Shown piece after piece: positions 1 through 8,599 of a stretch of 64,000 bases of DNA (positions within the stretch are counted from its first letter, which is position 1; every line of letters begins with the position of its first letter). Below the pieces are notes generated by a model. That model saw nothing but the letters and a program-made list of their open reading frames with translations. It ran no database searches and was not told the origin of the DNA. This stretch comes from an uncultured Corynebacterium sp. Its GTDB lineage: Bacteria > Actinomycetota > Actinomycetes > Mycobacteriales > Mycobacteriaceae. The DNA is taken from the NCBI RefSeq assembly GCF_946221105.1, contig NZ_CAMICL010000005.1, forward strand, positions 1-64,000. The letters are read 5' to 3'. The position numbers and the translations under genes were made by a program.

Positions 1-801
1 AACGGTACCGACGGCAAGGACGGCAAGCAGGGCCCGAAGGGCGACAAGGGCGACAAGGGTGACACCGGCGCCGCAGGCAAGAACGGCACCGACGGCAAGA
101 ACGGTACCGACGGCAAGGACGGCAAGCAGGGCCCGAAGGGCGACAAGGGCGACACCGGCGCCCCAGGCAAGAACGGCGTCGACGGCCAGAATGGCAAGGA
201 CGGCCGTGGTGTGAAGTCCTTCGAGGTCAACGACGAAGGCCACCTGATGGTCACCTACTCCGACGGCGAGACTGTGGACCTGGGCAAGGTCACCGCTGAC
301 GCAACCGACGGAAAGGACGGCCAAGACGGCAAGCCGGGCAAGGACGGCGAGAACGGCCGCGGCATCACGAACCTGGAGGTCAACGAGGACGGCGAGCTGA
401 TCGCCACCTACACCGACGGCGAGACCCAGAACCTGGGCCGTGTCGTGGGCGCTGACGGTACTGACGGCAAGGATGGCCAGGACGGCAAGCCGGGCAAGGA
501 CGGCGAGAAGGGCGCCGACGGCGCCAACGCTCCGGCTGGCGAGGGTTCCAGTGCGAGCGACCGCTGCCTGCCGACGGTGGGCATCATGACGCTGCCGCTG
601 TTGGCGCTGATCCCGCTGGGCCTGGCCGCTACTGCGGATGTTCCGGCGCTGGCTCCGGTGAAGGAACAGCTCAACAAAATTGGCGAGCAGCTGCCGGTCC
701 CGATGGACAAGGCTGCCCCGCTCGCTGGCGCGGCGCTCGCAATCGCGGCGATTGCCACGCTGGCCACGCTGTGCTCCACCGAGGGCGGCTCCTCTAAGTA
801 G
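1..801 (+). CDS. Collagen-like surface protein, 5' end outside window
   Basis: The frame is open from the first base, so only the last 266 codons are seen. The protein alternates Gly-X-Y collagen-type triplets (for example GKDGKQGPKGDKGDKGDTG; blocks at about residues 1-68, 102-119 and 151-176) with two near-identical non-collagen modules (about 71-100 and 120-150) sharing EVN, a D/E-rich turn, then TY[ST]DGET and LG[KR]V. The last ~85 residues start SASDRCLPT, are hydrophobic and proline-rich, and carry a second cysteine near the end (TLCSTEGG). I recognise this two-cysteine tail from other corynebacterial surface proteins; it has no LPXTG motif. A surface or envelope-linked filament is inferred; ligand and anchoring are unknown. 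Confidence 0.85.
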   Translation, partial: NGTDGKDGKQGPKGDKGDKGDTGAAGKNGTDGKNGTDGKDGKQGPKGDKGDTGAPGKNGVDGQNGKDGRGVKSFEVNDEGHLMVTYSDGETVDLGKVTADATDGKDGQDGKPGKDGENGRGITNLEVNEDGELIATYTDGETQNLGRVVGADGTDGKDGQDGKPGKDGEKGADGANAPAGEGSSASDRCLPTVGIMTLPLLALIPLGLAATADVPALAPVKEQLNKIGEQLPVPMDKAAPLAGAALAIAAIATLATLCSTEGGSSK

Positions 802-833
802 TCCCCAGGCAAGACCGCACAGCCTTCAGCGAT

Positions 834-867
834 AGCCCCGTCCCGGAAACGTTTCCGGGACGGGGCT
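834..867. terminator. Perfect 34-bp palindrome, likely terminator
   Basis: Two perfectly complementary 17-base arms (AGCCCCGTCCCGGAAAC and its reverse complement) lie 33 bases after the stop of the collagen-like gene. There is no clear T tract; the hairpin is simply very stable. It separates that gene from the zinc transporter operon. Confidence 0.7.
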
Positions 868-874
868 TGCTGCA

Positions 875-891
875 TTGAAAACAGTTTCCAA
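875..891. promoter_or_regulatory. Zur-like operator before zinc ABC operon
   Basis: TTGAAAACAGTTTCCAA is a 17-bp near-perfect palindrome (one mismatched pair) ending 19 bases before the preferred ATG of the binding-protein gene. Zinc regulators of the Fur family in mycobacteria and corynebacteria bind AT-rich palindromes with TGAAAA and TTTTCA arms, which this resembles. Regulation by Zur is inferred from similarity and position. Confidence 0.5.
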
Positions 892-910
892 TAATGGTTG
901 GATATCCCCT

Positions 911-1819
911 ATGCGAAATCGTTTTCACCCCTCTCCCCTGGCCGCGATTGCGGCAACTGCTCTTGCTGGTTCGGTGCTGGGCGGATGCTCGTCGGAAAGC
1001 AATGATGCGAGCGGCAGCGACATCATCGCCACCACGAACGTGTGGGCGGACGTGGCCTCCGCTGTCACCGGCAGCGACGTGGACGCGATCATCACCGGTG
1101 ATGCGGTGGATCCGCACCACTACGAGCCGTCCGCGAAGGACCTCTCGCGAATCAAGGAAGCGGACACCGTCGTGGCCAACGGCGGCGCGTACGACGCCGC
1201 CCTCTACACCGCTGCTGAGCAGGACCGCATCATCTACGCAATCCCGCTTCTCGACGAGCACGAGGCTCACGACCACGAGCATGCCCACGACCACGCGCAC
1301 ATGCCCAACTCCCTGGACGAACTCGAGCACGCCTGGTTCGCGCCGGAGAAGGTGCTGCAGGTCGCAGAGGACATTGCGGATCGCACCGGCGGGGACGCGT
1401 CAGACGTCAAGCAGCGCATCGGCGACATCCAATCCAAGCTCAACGCGGTGCCGCACGTGCACATCGGCATGACTGAGACGATCGCGGCCGGCCTGGTGTG
1501 GGGCACGGAGCTGCACGACATCACGCCCGAGGAGTACGTCAAGGCCAGCCTGAACCACCAGGAGCCGTCCGCAGCGGCGGTGGCGGCCTTCCTGGAGCAG
1601 ATCGAGCGCGGCGAGCTGGACATGCTGTTTGTGAACCCGCAGAGCACCAACAGCGCCACCCAGCGGTTGGCGGATGCGGCGAAGGCGCATAATGTTCCCG
1701 TTGTTGAAATTCGGGAGACGCCCCCGGCCGGCCAGAATTTCCTGGACTACTTCGAGGAGATCGTGGGTCAGATCACCGACATCGCAGCCCACGCTGAGCC
1801 GACCGGCCACCACCACTAG
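911..1819 (+). CDS. znuA: Zinc ABC transporter substrate-binding lipoprotein
   Basis: Cluster A-1 metal-binding lipoprotein (ZnuA/TroA family), about 302 aa, that captures Zn2+ outside the membrane. The ATG at 911 gives MRNRFHPSPLAAIAATAL followed by a lipobox LGGC; a TTG at 875 would start inside the operator, so 911 is preferred. Family marks are the DPHHYEPS loop, a His/Asp-rich acidic loop (HEAHDHEHAHDHAH, about residues 117-130), a central conserved His (VPHVHIGM) and an HHH C-terminus. The His-rich loop favours zinc over manganese. The ATPase starts 11 bases downstream, and the permease follows. Confidence 0.9.
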   Translation: MRNRFHPSPLAAIAATALAGSVLGGCSSESNDASGSDIIATTNVWADVASAVTGSDVDAIITGDAVDPHHYEPSAKDLSRIKEADTVVANGGAYDAALYTAAEQDRIIYAIPLLDEHEAHDHEHAHDHAHMPNSLDELEHAWFAPEKVLQVAEDIADRTGGDASDVKQRIGDIQSKLNAVPHVHIGMTETIAAGLVWGTELHDITPEEYVKASLNHQEPSAAAVAAFLEQIERGELDMLFVNPQSTNSATQRLADAAKAHNVPVVEIRETPPAGQNFLDYFEEIVGQITDIAAHAEPTGHHH

Positions 1820-1830
1820 GAATTGCCAAT

Positions 1831-2502
1831 TTGATCGCTGAGCTTCGCAGCGCCGCCGTCGAACCACTCTGGCGCGACCTCACCCTCACCGTCGAGCCCG
1901 GCGAATTCATCGCGGTGCTGGGCCCAAACGGCGTAGGCAAATCCACCCTGCTGGGCACGCTGATGGGCACGCGCAAGCTCAGTTCCGGAGCTGCGAACGT
2001 CCACGGGCAGATCGGCTTCATCCCGCAGCAGCACATGTTTCCGAAGGACTTGCCGGTGCGCGGGCGCGACCTTGTTGCGTTGGCGATGGGAAGGCGGGCG
2101 AGGCCGGAGGACGTCGATAAGCAATTGGCTTCTGTGGGGGCGCAAACCTTCTCCGAGCGCCGCGTGGGCGTGCTGTCCGGAGGCCAGCAGCAGCTCATCC
2201 GCCAGGCGCAGGCGTTCGCGCAGAACCCGGAGCTTTTGCTTTGCGACGAGCCCCTGCTCTCCCTCGACCCCGCCCGCGCACGCGACACAGTGCAGCGCCT
2301 CGCGGAACACCCGGCGGCCGTGGTGTGCGTGACGCACTCGATCAACCCGGTGCTGGGCGTGGTGGACCGGGTGCTGTACCTGGGCCCGGAGGGGCACGTG
2401 GTGGGAAGCGTTTCCGAAGTGATGCGCTCCGAGGTGCTCAGCGAGCTCTACGGCACCCGCGTGGACGTTGTCGAAGTTGACGGACGGATGGTGGTCCTGT
2501 GA
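1831..2502 (+). CDS. znuC: Zinc ABC transporter ATP-binding protein
   Basis: A 223-residue ABC ATPase that energises uptake through the neighbouring permease. Walker A is GPNGVGKST (about residue 30), the signature is LSGGQQQ, Walker B is LLLCDEP and the switch histidine follows (VTHS). The start is a TTG preceded by an AGGA ribosome site. The gene overlaps the permease by four bases (GTGA), which points to translational coupling. Metal specificity is taken from the binding protein. Confidence 0.9.
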   Translation: MIAELRSAAVEPLWRDLTLTVEPGEFIAVLGPNGVGKSTLLGTLMGTRKLSSGAANVHGQIGFIPQQHMFPKDLPVRGRDLVALAMGRRARPEDVDKQLASVGAQTFSERRVGVLSGGQQQLIRQAQAFAQNPELLLCDEPLLSLDPARARDTVQRLAEHPAAVVCVTHSINPVLGVVDRVLYLGPEGHVVGSVSEVMRSEVLSELYGTRVDVVEVDGRMVVL

Positions 2503-3317
2503 GTGCGTTTTTGGCGGACACGTCTTACCTGCTCGGGCAGGGGTTCGTGCAGACGACGCTGGTGGCGTGCGCACTGTTGGGCGTGCTGTCCGGCGTGATG
2601 GCGCCGCTGATCGTGCTGCGCCAGATGTCATTTTCGGTGCACGCGACCTCGGAGCTCGCGCTCATGGGCGCCTCCGCGGCGCTGCTGTTCGGGCTCAACG
2701 TCGGTTTCGGCGCCGTGGCGGGCGCGGTGGTCGCTGCCCTGGTGCTGGCGGCGCTGGGGCTGAAGGGCCAGCAGGATTCCGCGGTAGGTGTGGCCATGAG
2801 CTTCGGCATGGCTCTGTCTGTGCTGTTCATCCACCTGTATCCCGGGAACTCGAACCGGGCGCTGGCGCTGCTGACCGGCCAGATTGTCGGCGTGTCCGCG
2901 CAGAACGTGATGCTGCTGGCAGGCACAACGGTGCTGGTTGCAGGCGTTGTGCTGGTTCTGTGGCGGCCGCTGCTGTTCTCCTCCGCAGACCCCGTGATGG
3001 CCGCCGCGTGCGGCGTTCCCGTGCGCACGATGGCCCTGGTGTTCGCGGTGCTGGTGGGCATCGCCTCGGCACAGTCCGTGCAGATCGTCGGCGCGCTGCT
3101 GGTGATGTCGCTGCTGATCACCCCCGGCGCGTCCGCCGCCCAGGTGACGGCGAACCCGAAGCTTGCGGTGGTGCTGTCCGTGGTGTTCGCGGAGGTCGCG
3201 GCCGTCGGCGGGATGGTGCTCTCGCTCGCCCCGGGCATGCCGGTGAGCGTGTTCGTGGCCTTTATCTCGTTCGGGATTTACCTGGTGTGCCGGGTGATCG
3301 GCAGGGTGCGGGGTTAG
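2499..3317 (+). CDS. znuB: Zinc ABC transporter permease
   Basis: An ABC-3 family integral membrane permease, 272 aa, almost entirely hydrophobic with about seven to nine predicted helices and the family's short cytoplasmic stretches. It forms the channel for the metal delivered by the lipoprotein. It starts at GTG inside the end of the ATPase gene (GTGA overlap). Its stop abuts the stop of the convergent gene at 3318 with no spacer, so any terminator would have to lie inside a coding region. Confidence 0.9.
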   Translation: MSAFLADTSYLLGQGFVQTTLVACALLGVLSGVMAPLIVLRQMSFSVHATSELALMGASAALLFGLNVGFGAVAGAVVAALVLAALGLKGQQDSAVGVAMSFGMALSVLFIHLYPGNSNRALALLTGQIVGVSAQNVMLLAGTTVLVAGVVLVLWRPLLFSSADPVMAAACGVPVRTMALVFAVLVGIASAQSVQIVGALLVMSLLITPGASAAQVTANPKLAVVLSVVFAEVAAVGGMVLSLAPGMPVSVFVAFISFGIYLVCRVIGRVRG

Positions 3318-3992
3318 CTAGCGGTACTCCCTGTAGTCCGCCGGTGTCGCGCCCTTGTCCGCCGCGGCCGCGGCTGCGGCCAGGAAGTCGCGGCGCACCT
3401 TCTTCTGCCCCAGCTCGCGCCCGGAGACCGACAGACGGATCGTGTTGCCCTTCTCCGCGCCGCGCTCGGCGGCCTTGATCACGTTGCGGCGCCACCACTT
3501 CGCCGCGCCGTACCCCTCGCCCACCGACAGGTTGCGCGCCTGAGCGAATTCGCCCCGCTTGATGCGGTAGATGCCTTTGGTGGAGGCAGCGACGGTAAAA
3601 CCGAACTCGTCGAGCACCTTCAACGTGCCGTCCGACATGCGCCAGCGCGGCGGTGCGAACATGTCCAAGTCGAAGCCGAGCGCCGACATCTGACGCGTGG
3701 CGCCTTTGAGACGGAGCCGTGCCTCGTGCTCGCCCAGACTGGCAAACTCGCTGCGGCGGCCCTGCACCGGCTGGTCGAAGCCGTTGAGCATGAGGGCGCG
3801 GTGTTCGAGCTGCTCGGTGAGCCAGGAGCGCGTGGCGTCGTCTTTAGCCAAGTGCCACTTCTTGTCGATGTGCGGCGCCACCAGCAGAGACACCGGCATC
3901 CCCTCCCGATCCAGGTCGCGCACCATACTGGCAACGTCCTCCAACGTCGCGTCGAAGATGGAGGAAATTGAAACAAGCACGCGCCCAGGCAT
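3318..3992 (-). CDS. DUF2334 deacetylase-like protein
   Basis: Predicted 224-residue protein of the DUF2334 group, which has a polysaccharide-deacetylase-like barrel. It starts MPGRVLVSISSIFDATL and has the family's PVSLLVAPHID and HRALMLNGFDQP segments and MFAPPRWRMSDGTL, consistent with metal-dependent carbohydrate deacetylase folds. The open frame extends upstream to 4619, but that extension is antisense to the HNH gene and low in complexity, so the ATG at 3992 is used. Substrate unknown. Confidence 0.75.
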   Translation of the reverse strand: MPGRVLVSISSIFDATLEDVASMVRDLDREGMPVSLLVAPHIDKKWHLAKDDATRSWLTEQLEHRALMLNGFDQPVQGRRSEFASLGEHEARLRLKGATRQMSALGFDLDMFAPPRWRMSDGTLKVLDEFGFTVAASTKGIYRIKRGEFAQARNLSVGEGYGAAKWWRRNVIKAAERGAEKGNTIRLSVSGRELGQKKVRRDFLAAAAAAADKGATPADYREYR

Positions 3993-4049
3993 AGGGGAAA
4001 TTATCGCACACGTAGAGAGTCGGTGCTGGGTGAAAAATGTTCGCAGTGT

Positions 4050-4065
4050 TCGAATATGTGTTCTA
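4050..4065. promoter_or_regulatory. SOS (LexA) box-like site before HNH gene
   Basis: TCGAATATGTGTTCTA matches the actinobacterial LexA box TCGAAC-N4-GTTCGA at 10 of 12 fixed positions and lies about 70 bases before the HNH gene. The 13E12/DUF222 genes of Mycobacterium tuberculosis include LexA-controlled members, so control by DNA damage is plausible here. This is inferred, not shown. Confidence 0.45.
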
Positions 4066-4133
4066 TTTTGGCGGGGCCGTGTCGGAAGGGGTTCTACTAT
4101 GCGAAGCCAAGTGCAATGAAAGGAGGTGCTCCA

Positions 4134-5609
4134 ATGAGCGCAGTGCTCGACCAAGCGGTCAACCAAATCGTCGCCGGACTGAGGTCGCTTGCCGACGTCA
4201 TGCGGGACCCGGACTCCCTCCACCTCGCCTCCACCCACGTGGCCATGGAGCGCCTCCACGCCTGCCTGCCGTTGCTGTCCAACGCGGACGTCGCGTTCGC
4301 CTTCCTCTGCGACCGGGACGGCGCCGGCGCCCTCGTCGGCGCGAACCACGCCGTGGAGTATCTGACGCGGAGCTTGGGCTTGTCCCGTCGAGAAGCATTC
4401 GCCCTCCTGGAGCAGGGCAAGAAGCTCTACGGCGAGCCCGAGGTGCCTGAGCCGGAGCCGAGCGAAAACAAAGAAGAGCGCGAACGCAAGGAGCAGGAGG
4501 CGGAAGCGCGCCGCAAGAAGGCGCGCGAGGCGCAGGAGCGGGCGCGACGAGCTGCCGAGAAGGCCAACGCGGAGAAGAAGCGCATCATCACCGACGCGCT
4601 GAAAGACCTCAACGAGCACGCCAACCCCGGCTACCAGGAGATCCTGGCCGAAGCGATGGAGGCGGCCGAGTCCCTCACCGCCGAGGAGCTCCGGAAGTTC
4701 GTCCGCGACCAGGTCAAGCGCGCCAACAAGCGCGGGCGCGACTACGACGGCGAGAAAGACCCCCTCGCGGCCTGGAAGAAGCGGGGCATCTGGCTCGGGG
4801 AACCGGACGCGGACGGCGGCTCCTACTTCAATGGCTACCTCGACGCCGCGTCACGGGCGAAGCTGGAGGCCTGCCTCGCCACCGGCGACCACATGGGGTC
4901 CAACATGGAAGGCGAGGACGCCGCGAAGCGGGACAGCCGGCGCAAACACCAGCGCCGCCTGGACCAGCTCATGAACGTGCTGGACCGCTACAGCGACGCG
5001 GCCACGAAATCCCGGGGCGGCGTGGGCACGGTGGTGATCTCGCTGACCCTCGACGACCTTCTGGAGGCGGACGCCTTCACCGAGTTCCCCACCAACACCT
5101 CGGTGTCGCTCACCCCGCTCGATATCGTACGTTTGGGGCTTGCCGGGGACAGCTTCATTCTTCAACTCGACTCCGCCACCGGTGTCCCGCTTTCCCTCGG
5201 CCGCACCCGCCTAGCCTCCGTGGAGCAAAAACTCGTGCTGCTAGCGATGCAGGGCGTGTGCGCCTGGAACGGCTGCACCAAGCCGGGCGTCGAGCTCGAG
5301 GCCCACCACCTGGATTCCTACCTCAGCGGCGGGCTGACCAGCATCGACAACCTGGTCCTACTGTGCCGCGAGCACCACATGTGCAACAACGACAACAAAG
5401 ACGGCGCCGGCAACAAGGGCCACTTCGGCCGCGACCCCGACACCGGCGACGTGCACTACCACCCCGCCAACGGAGATCCGCCGAGGCACACCAGCACCTA
5501 CCAGTACCGCAATTCCCCTGGTCAGAGGCTCGTACAGAAGGCAAGGTCACGGCACGGTGGGAACCACAACCGCCCGCCGGACCCTGCCCTATTCGACCCG
5601 GACGGTTAA
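4134..5609 (+). CDS. DUF222/HNH endonuclease family protein
   Basis: A 491-residue member of the DUF222 plus HNH family (13E12 type). The DUF222 region (about 1-330) is interrupted by a long charged helix rich in E, K, R and A (about 105-150). The C-terminal HNH motif reads HHLDSYLSGG, then NLVLLCREHH, with CxxxG-type cysteine around AWNGCTKPG. The ATG at 4134 has a strong AAAGGAGGT site seven bases upstream, so the longer open frame from 4023 is rejected. Members are often multicopy and of unknown cellular role; a second copy lies at 24778-26268. The 3' end overlaps the convergent peptidase gene by four bases. Confidence 0.9.
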   Translation: MSAVLDQAVNQIVAGLRSLADVMRDPDSLHLASTHVAMERLHACLPLLSNADVAFAFLCDRDGAGALVGANHAVEYLTRSLGLSRREAFALLEQGKKLYGEPEVPEPEPSENKEERERKEQEAEARRKKAREAQERARRAAEKANAEKKRIITDALKDLNEHANPGYQEILAEAMEAAESLTAEELRKFVRDQVKRANKRGRDYDGEKDPLAAWKKRGIWLGEPDADGGSYFNGYLDAASRAKLEACLATGDHMGSNMEGEDAAKRDSRRKHQRRLDQLMNVLDRYSDAATKSRGGVGTVVISLTLDDLLEADAFTEFPTNTSVSLTPLDIVRLGLAGDSFILQLDSATGVPLSLGRTRLASVEQKLVLLAMQGVCAWNGCTKPGVELEAHHLDSYLSGGLTSIDNLVLLCREHHMCNNDNKDGAGNKGHFGRDPDTGDVHYHPANGDPPRHTSTYQYRNSPGQRLVQKARSRHGGNHNRPPDPALFDPDG

Positions 5610-7687
5610 ACCGCCCCGGCCTTCACCAGCGTCCACGCGTACTCGAACGCGGTCTGCTTCCACTTGGCGTAGCGGCCGGACACGCCGCCGTGCCCTGCGG
5701 ACATCTCCGTCTTCAGCAGGATCTCGCCTGCGGTGCCCACCTCGCGCAGCTTGGCCACCCACTTCGCGGGCTCGACGTAGAGCACACGGGTGTCGTTCAA
5801 GCTTGTCACCGCGAGAATGTCCGGGTAATCCTGCGCGGTGATGTTCTCGTACGGGGCGTACGTCGCCATGTAGTCGTACACCTCGTGGTCGTGGTACGGG
5901 TCGCCCCACTCCTCCCACTCGCCCACCGTCAGCGGCAGCTCCGGCTTCAGAATGGAGGTCAGCGGGTCCACGAACGGCACGATCGCGAGAATGCCCGCGA
6001 ACTTCTCCGGCGCCATGTTCGCCACCGCGCCCATGAGCAGGCCGCCGGCGGAGCCGCCCTCGGCGACCAACTGCTTAGGCGTGGTCAGCCCCAGTTCCAC
6101 GATGCGGTCGGCGCTCGCGATGAAGTCCGTGAACGTGTTGGTCTTGTGCAGCATCTTGCCACTGTCGTACCACGCGCGGCCCATCTCGCCGCCGCCGCGC
6201 ACGTGGGCGCACACCCACACCATGCCGCGGTCGAGCAAACTCAGCCGCGCCACCGAAAACCCGGGGTCCGTGGATGCCTCGTACGAGCCGTAGCCGTACA
6301 GCAGCGCAGGTGCGGGGCCTTCGACGCCCTTGCGGCGCACCACCGAAATCGGCACCCGCTCGCCGTCTGGGGCGGTTGCCCACTCGCGGTAGGCCTCGTA
6401 CTCGTCCGGGTTGTAGCCGCCCTCGACCTCTTTTTCCTTCAGCAGGGTCAGCTCGCCGGTCGCGACCGTGTAGTCCAGCACCTGCGAAGGCTGGATGTAG
6501 GAGGAGTACACGATGCGCACCACCGGGGCGTCCCACTCCGGGTTGCCGCCGAGGCCGACAGTGTAGAGCTCCTCGGAGAACTCCAGCTCTTTGAACTCTC
6601 CGAAGCCACCGTCGAGGGTTGCCACGGCCAGCCGCGGGATCCCGCCGCGCCGGTACGCCATGAACATAAAGTCGCGGTAGGTGTCGATCGCCTCGACGCG
6701 CACGGTCTCGGAGTGCTCGACCAGCACGGGCAACTCCCGCAGGGGCGGCACGGCGCCAACGGGTGTTGTCGCAACGCAGAAGTTCGGCCCGTGCGCATTG
6801 TGCGTGACCACCCACTGCTCTTCGCCGTCGACGACGCAGAAGTCCGGGTGGTACTCGATGCCGGCCTCGCGCTCCCACAGCACCTCGAACTCGCCGGTGG
6901 GATCAGTCATGTCGAGCACCCGGTACTCGGAGGTCAGCGACGACGAAGCGATGATCATGAGGAAGCGTTCCGCACGGTCTGCGCCCACGCCGACGCCAAA
7001 CTTCTCGTCGGTTTCCTCGTACACCAGCACGTCCTCTGCAGCGGGTGTGCCCAGCTTGTGGCGCCAGATCTGATGCGGCCGCCAGGCGTCGTCGCAGCGG
7101 ACGTAGAACAGGTAGTCCTCGCCCGCCCAGGTCGCGCCGTAGAAGAGGCCCTCGAGCTCGTCGTCGAGCAGCTCGCCGGTATCCAAATTCTTGATCCGCA
7201 TTGTGAAGCGCTCGTCGCCTTCGGTGTCGAAGGAGTACGCGAGCAGGCGGCCCGAGGTGGACACGGACGACGCCCCGAGCGCGAAAAAATCGTGCCCGGC
7301 GGCGAGCTCGTTGACGTCGAGAAGCACCTGCTCCCCCGGCATGTCCTCGGTGACCTCGGGCGGGGTCCACGGGTCATCCGCGGTCGGGATGCGGCAGGAG
7401 ATGCCGTAATCCTTGCCCTTGATGGTGCGGCCGTAGTACCACCAGTCGCCCTGGCGCTGCGGCACGGACATGTCGGTCTCTTTGATGCGGGACTTGATCT
7501 CGCCGTAGACCTCGTCCACCAGCCCGGACCAGGCGGAAGTCCGCTCAGACGTGTAGGCGTTTTCCGCCTCCAGGTGCGCGAGAACTTCAGGGTTGTCCTT
7601 GTCGCGCAGCCACTCGTAGTTGTCCACGAACTCGCGGCCGTGGAACTTCCGGACAATCGGGCGTTTGTCAGCTACGGGTGGGATCAT
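5606..7687 (-). CDS. ptrB: S9 family oligopeptidase B-like serine peptidase
   Basis: A cytoplasmic prolyl-oligopeptidase family enzyme, 693 aa, cleaving short peptides. The N-terminal propeller starts with DNYEWLRDKDNPEV, and the C-terminal alpha/beta-hydrolase carries the nucleophile in GGSAGGLLMG, with late Asp (NDTRV) and His (SAGHGG) triad candidates. The ATG at 7687 overlaps the purC stop as ATGA, which settles the start. M. tuberculosis also has ptrB-type genes just after purC, so synteny supports the call. Confidence 0.9.
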   Translation of the reverse strand: MIPPVADKRPIVRKFHGREFVDNYEWLRDKDNPEVLAHLEAENAYTSERTSAWSGLVDEVYGEIKSRIKETDMSVPQRQGDWWYYGRTIKGKDYGISCRIPTADDPWTPPEVTEDMPGEQVLLDVNELAAGHDFFALGASSVSTSGRLLAYSFDTEGDERFTMRIKNLDTGELLDDELEGLFYGATWAGEDYLFYVRCDDAWRPHQIWRHKLGTPAAEDVLVYEETDEKFGVGVGADRAERFLMIIASSSLTSEYRVLDMTDPTGEFEVLWEREAGIEYHPDFCVVDGEEQWVVTHNAHGPNFCVATTPVGAVPPLRELPVLVEHSETVRVEAIDTYRDFMFMAYRRGGIPRLAVATLDGGFGEFKELEFSEELYTVGLGGNPEWDAPVVRIVYSSYIQPSQVLDYTVATGELTLLKEKEVEGGYNPDEYEAYREWATAPDGERVPISVVRRKGVEGPAPALLYGYGSYEASTDPGFSVARLSLLDRGMVWVCAHVRGGGEMGRAWYDSGKMLHKTNTFTDFIASADRIVELGLTTPKQLVAEGGSAGGLLMGAVANMAPEKFAGILAIVPFVDPLTSILKPELPLTVGEWEEWGDPYHDHEVYDYMATYAPYENITAQDYPDILAVTSLNDTRVLYVEPAKWVAKLREVGTAGEILLKTEMSAGHGGVSGRYAKWKQTAFEYAWTLVKAGAV

Positions 7688-8580
7688 GCATGCTCCCCCG
7701 GCCATTCGGAGAAGCGGCGGCCAGAAAGGCGCTCGTACGCCTCGATGTAGCGGTCGCGGGTGGCCTCTACGACGGAGCCGGGCAACTCCGGCGGCGTGGT
7801 GCCTTCCTCCTGGTCCCAGCCGGACTTCGGGCCGGTGAGCCAGTTGCGCACGTACTGTTTGTCAAAGCTGGGCTGGCTGCGTCCTTCTTCGTAGCTGTCA
7901 GCGGACCAGTAGCGGGAAGAATCCGGCGTGAGCACTTCGTCGGCAAGCACGAGCTCGCCGTTTTCGTCCAGGCCGAACTCGAGCTTGGTGTCGGCGAGGA
8001 TGATGCCCTTGGTCTCCGCGTAGTCGGCGGCGCGGCGGTACACCTCAAGCGTGGCGTCCCGCAGGCGCTCGGCGAGGTCCGCGCCGAGCTTTCCTGCCAT
8101 GTGCTCGAAGGTGACGTTGATGTCGTGGTCGCCCTGCTCAGCCTTGGTGGCGGGGGTGAAGATCGGTTCGTCCAGCTTCGACGCTTCGGTCAGCCCCTCG
8201 GGCAGCTTCACGCCGCAGACGCGGCCGGCGGCGTCGTATTCCTTCTTGCCGGAGCCGGTGAGGTAGCCGCGGGCCACGCACTCGAACGGCACCATGTCCA
8301 GCTTCTTCACCACCATGGCGCGGCCGAGGACGTCTTCGGGGATGCGCTCGTCGTCGATCGGGCCGGCCAGGTGGTTCGGCACGTCGGAAAGCAGGTCGAA
8401 GAAGAACATGGAGGTGGCGGTGAGGATCCGCCCTTTGTCCGGGATCGCCGGTTCGAGGGAGAAGTCGAAGGCGGAGATGCGGTCTGTCGCGACCATGAGC
8501 AGGGTCTGCTCATCCACCTCGTAGATCTCGCGAACCTTGCCGCCGGAGATGTGTGAGTAATCTGAAAGCTCTGGACGCAT
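7684..8580 (-). CDS. purC: SAICAR synthetase (purine biosynthesis)
   Basis: Phosphoribosylaminoimidazole-succinocarboxamide synthase, 298 aa, which joins aspartate to CAIR with ATP. Diagnostic segments are SGKVREIYEV near the N-terminus, ATDRISAFD, ECVARGYLTGSGKKEY and ILADTKLEFG. The start at 8580 gives MRPELSDYSHISGGK; longer versions run into the divergent gene. A TATACT -10 hexamer sits seven bases before this ATG, so the transcript is probably leaderless. It is translationally coupled to ptrB downstream. Confidence 0.95.
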   Translation of the reverse strand: MRPELSDYSHISGGKVREIYEVDEQTLLMVATDRISAFDFSLEPAIPDKGRILTATSMFFFDLLSDVPNHLAGPIDDERIPEDVLGRAMVVKKLDMVPFECVARGYLTGSGKKEYDAAGRVCGVKLPEGLTEASKLDEPIFTPATKAEQGDHDINVTFEHMAGKLGADLAERLRDATLEVYRRAADYAETKGIILADTKLEFGLDENGELVLADEVLTPDSSRYWSADSYEEGRSQPSFDKQYVRNWLTGPKSGWDQEEGTTPPELPGSVVEATRDRYIEAYERLSGRRFSEWPGEHA

Positions 8581-8586
8581 GCGCGC

Positions 8587-8593
8587 TAGTATA
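8587..8593. promoter_or_regulatory. Overlapping divergent -10 elements, purC and lipoprotein gene
   Basis: TAGTATA reads as TAGTAT on the plus strand and TATACT on the minus strand. Each hexamer is followed after exactly seven bases by a start codon: GTG at 8600 on plus and ATG at 8580 on minus. Both transcripts would begin at or next to the start codon. Confidence 0.65.
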
Positions 8594-8599
8594 TGCGCC

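Noticed and set aside
1..540. Tandem DNA repeats as a possible CRISPR or VNTR array
   Set aside because: The repeats keep one reading frame of Gly-X-Y triplets; there are no unique spacers of constant length.
541..801. LPXTG-type sorting signal in the collagen-like protein
   Set aside because: No LPXTG-like pentapeptide precedes a hydrophobic and basic tail; the end is CSTEGGSSK.
3318..4619. N-terminal extension of the DUF2334 gene
   Set aside because: The extra residues are antisense to the HNH gene and low in complexity; the family start is MPGRVLVSISS at 3992.
5258..7750. Very long plus-strand open frame (830 codons) opposite the S9 peptidase
   Set aside because: It is rich in Arg, His, Ala and Gly and lacks any family motif; it is an antisense shadow of a GC-rich gene with clear S9 signatures.
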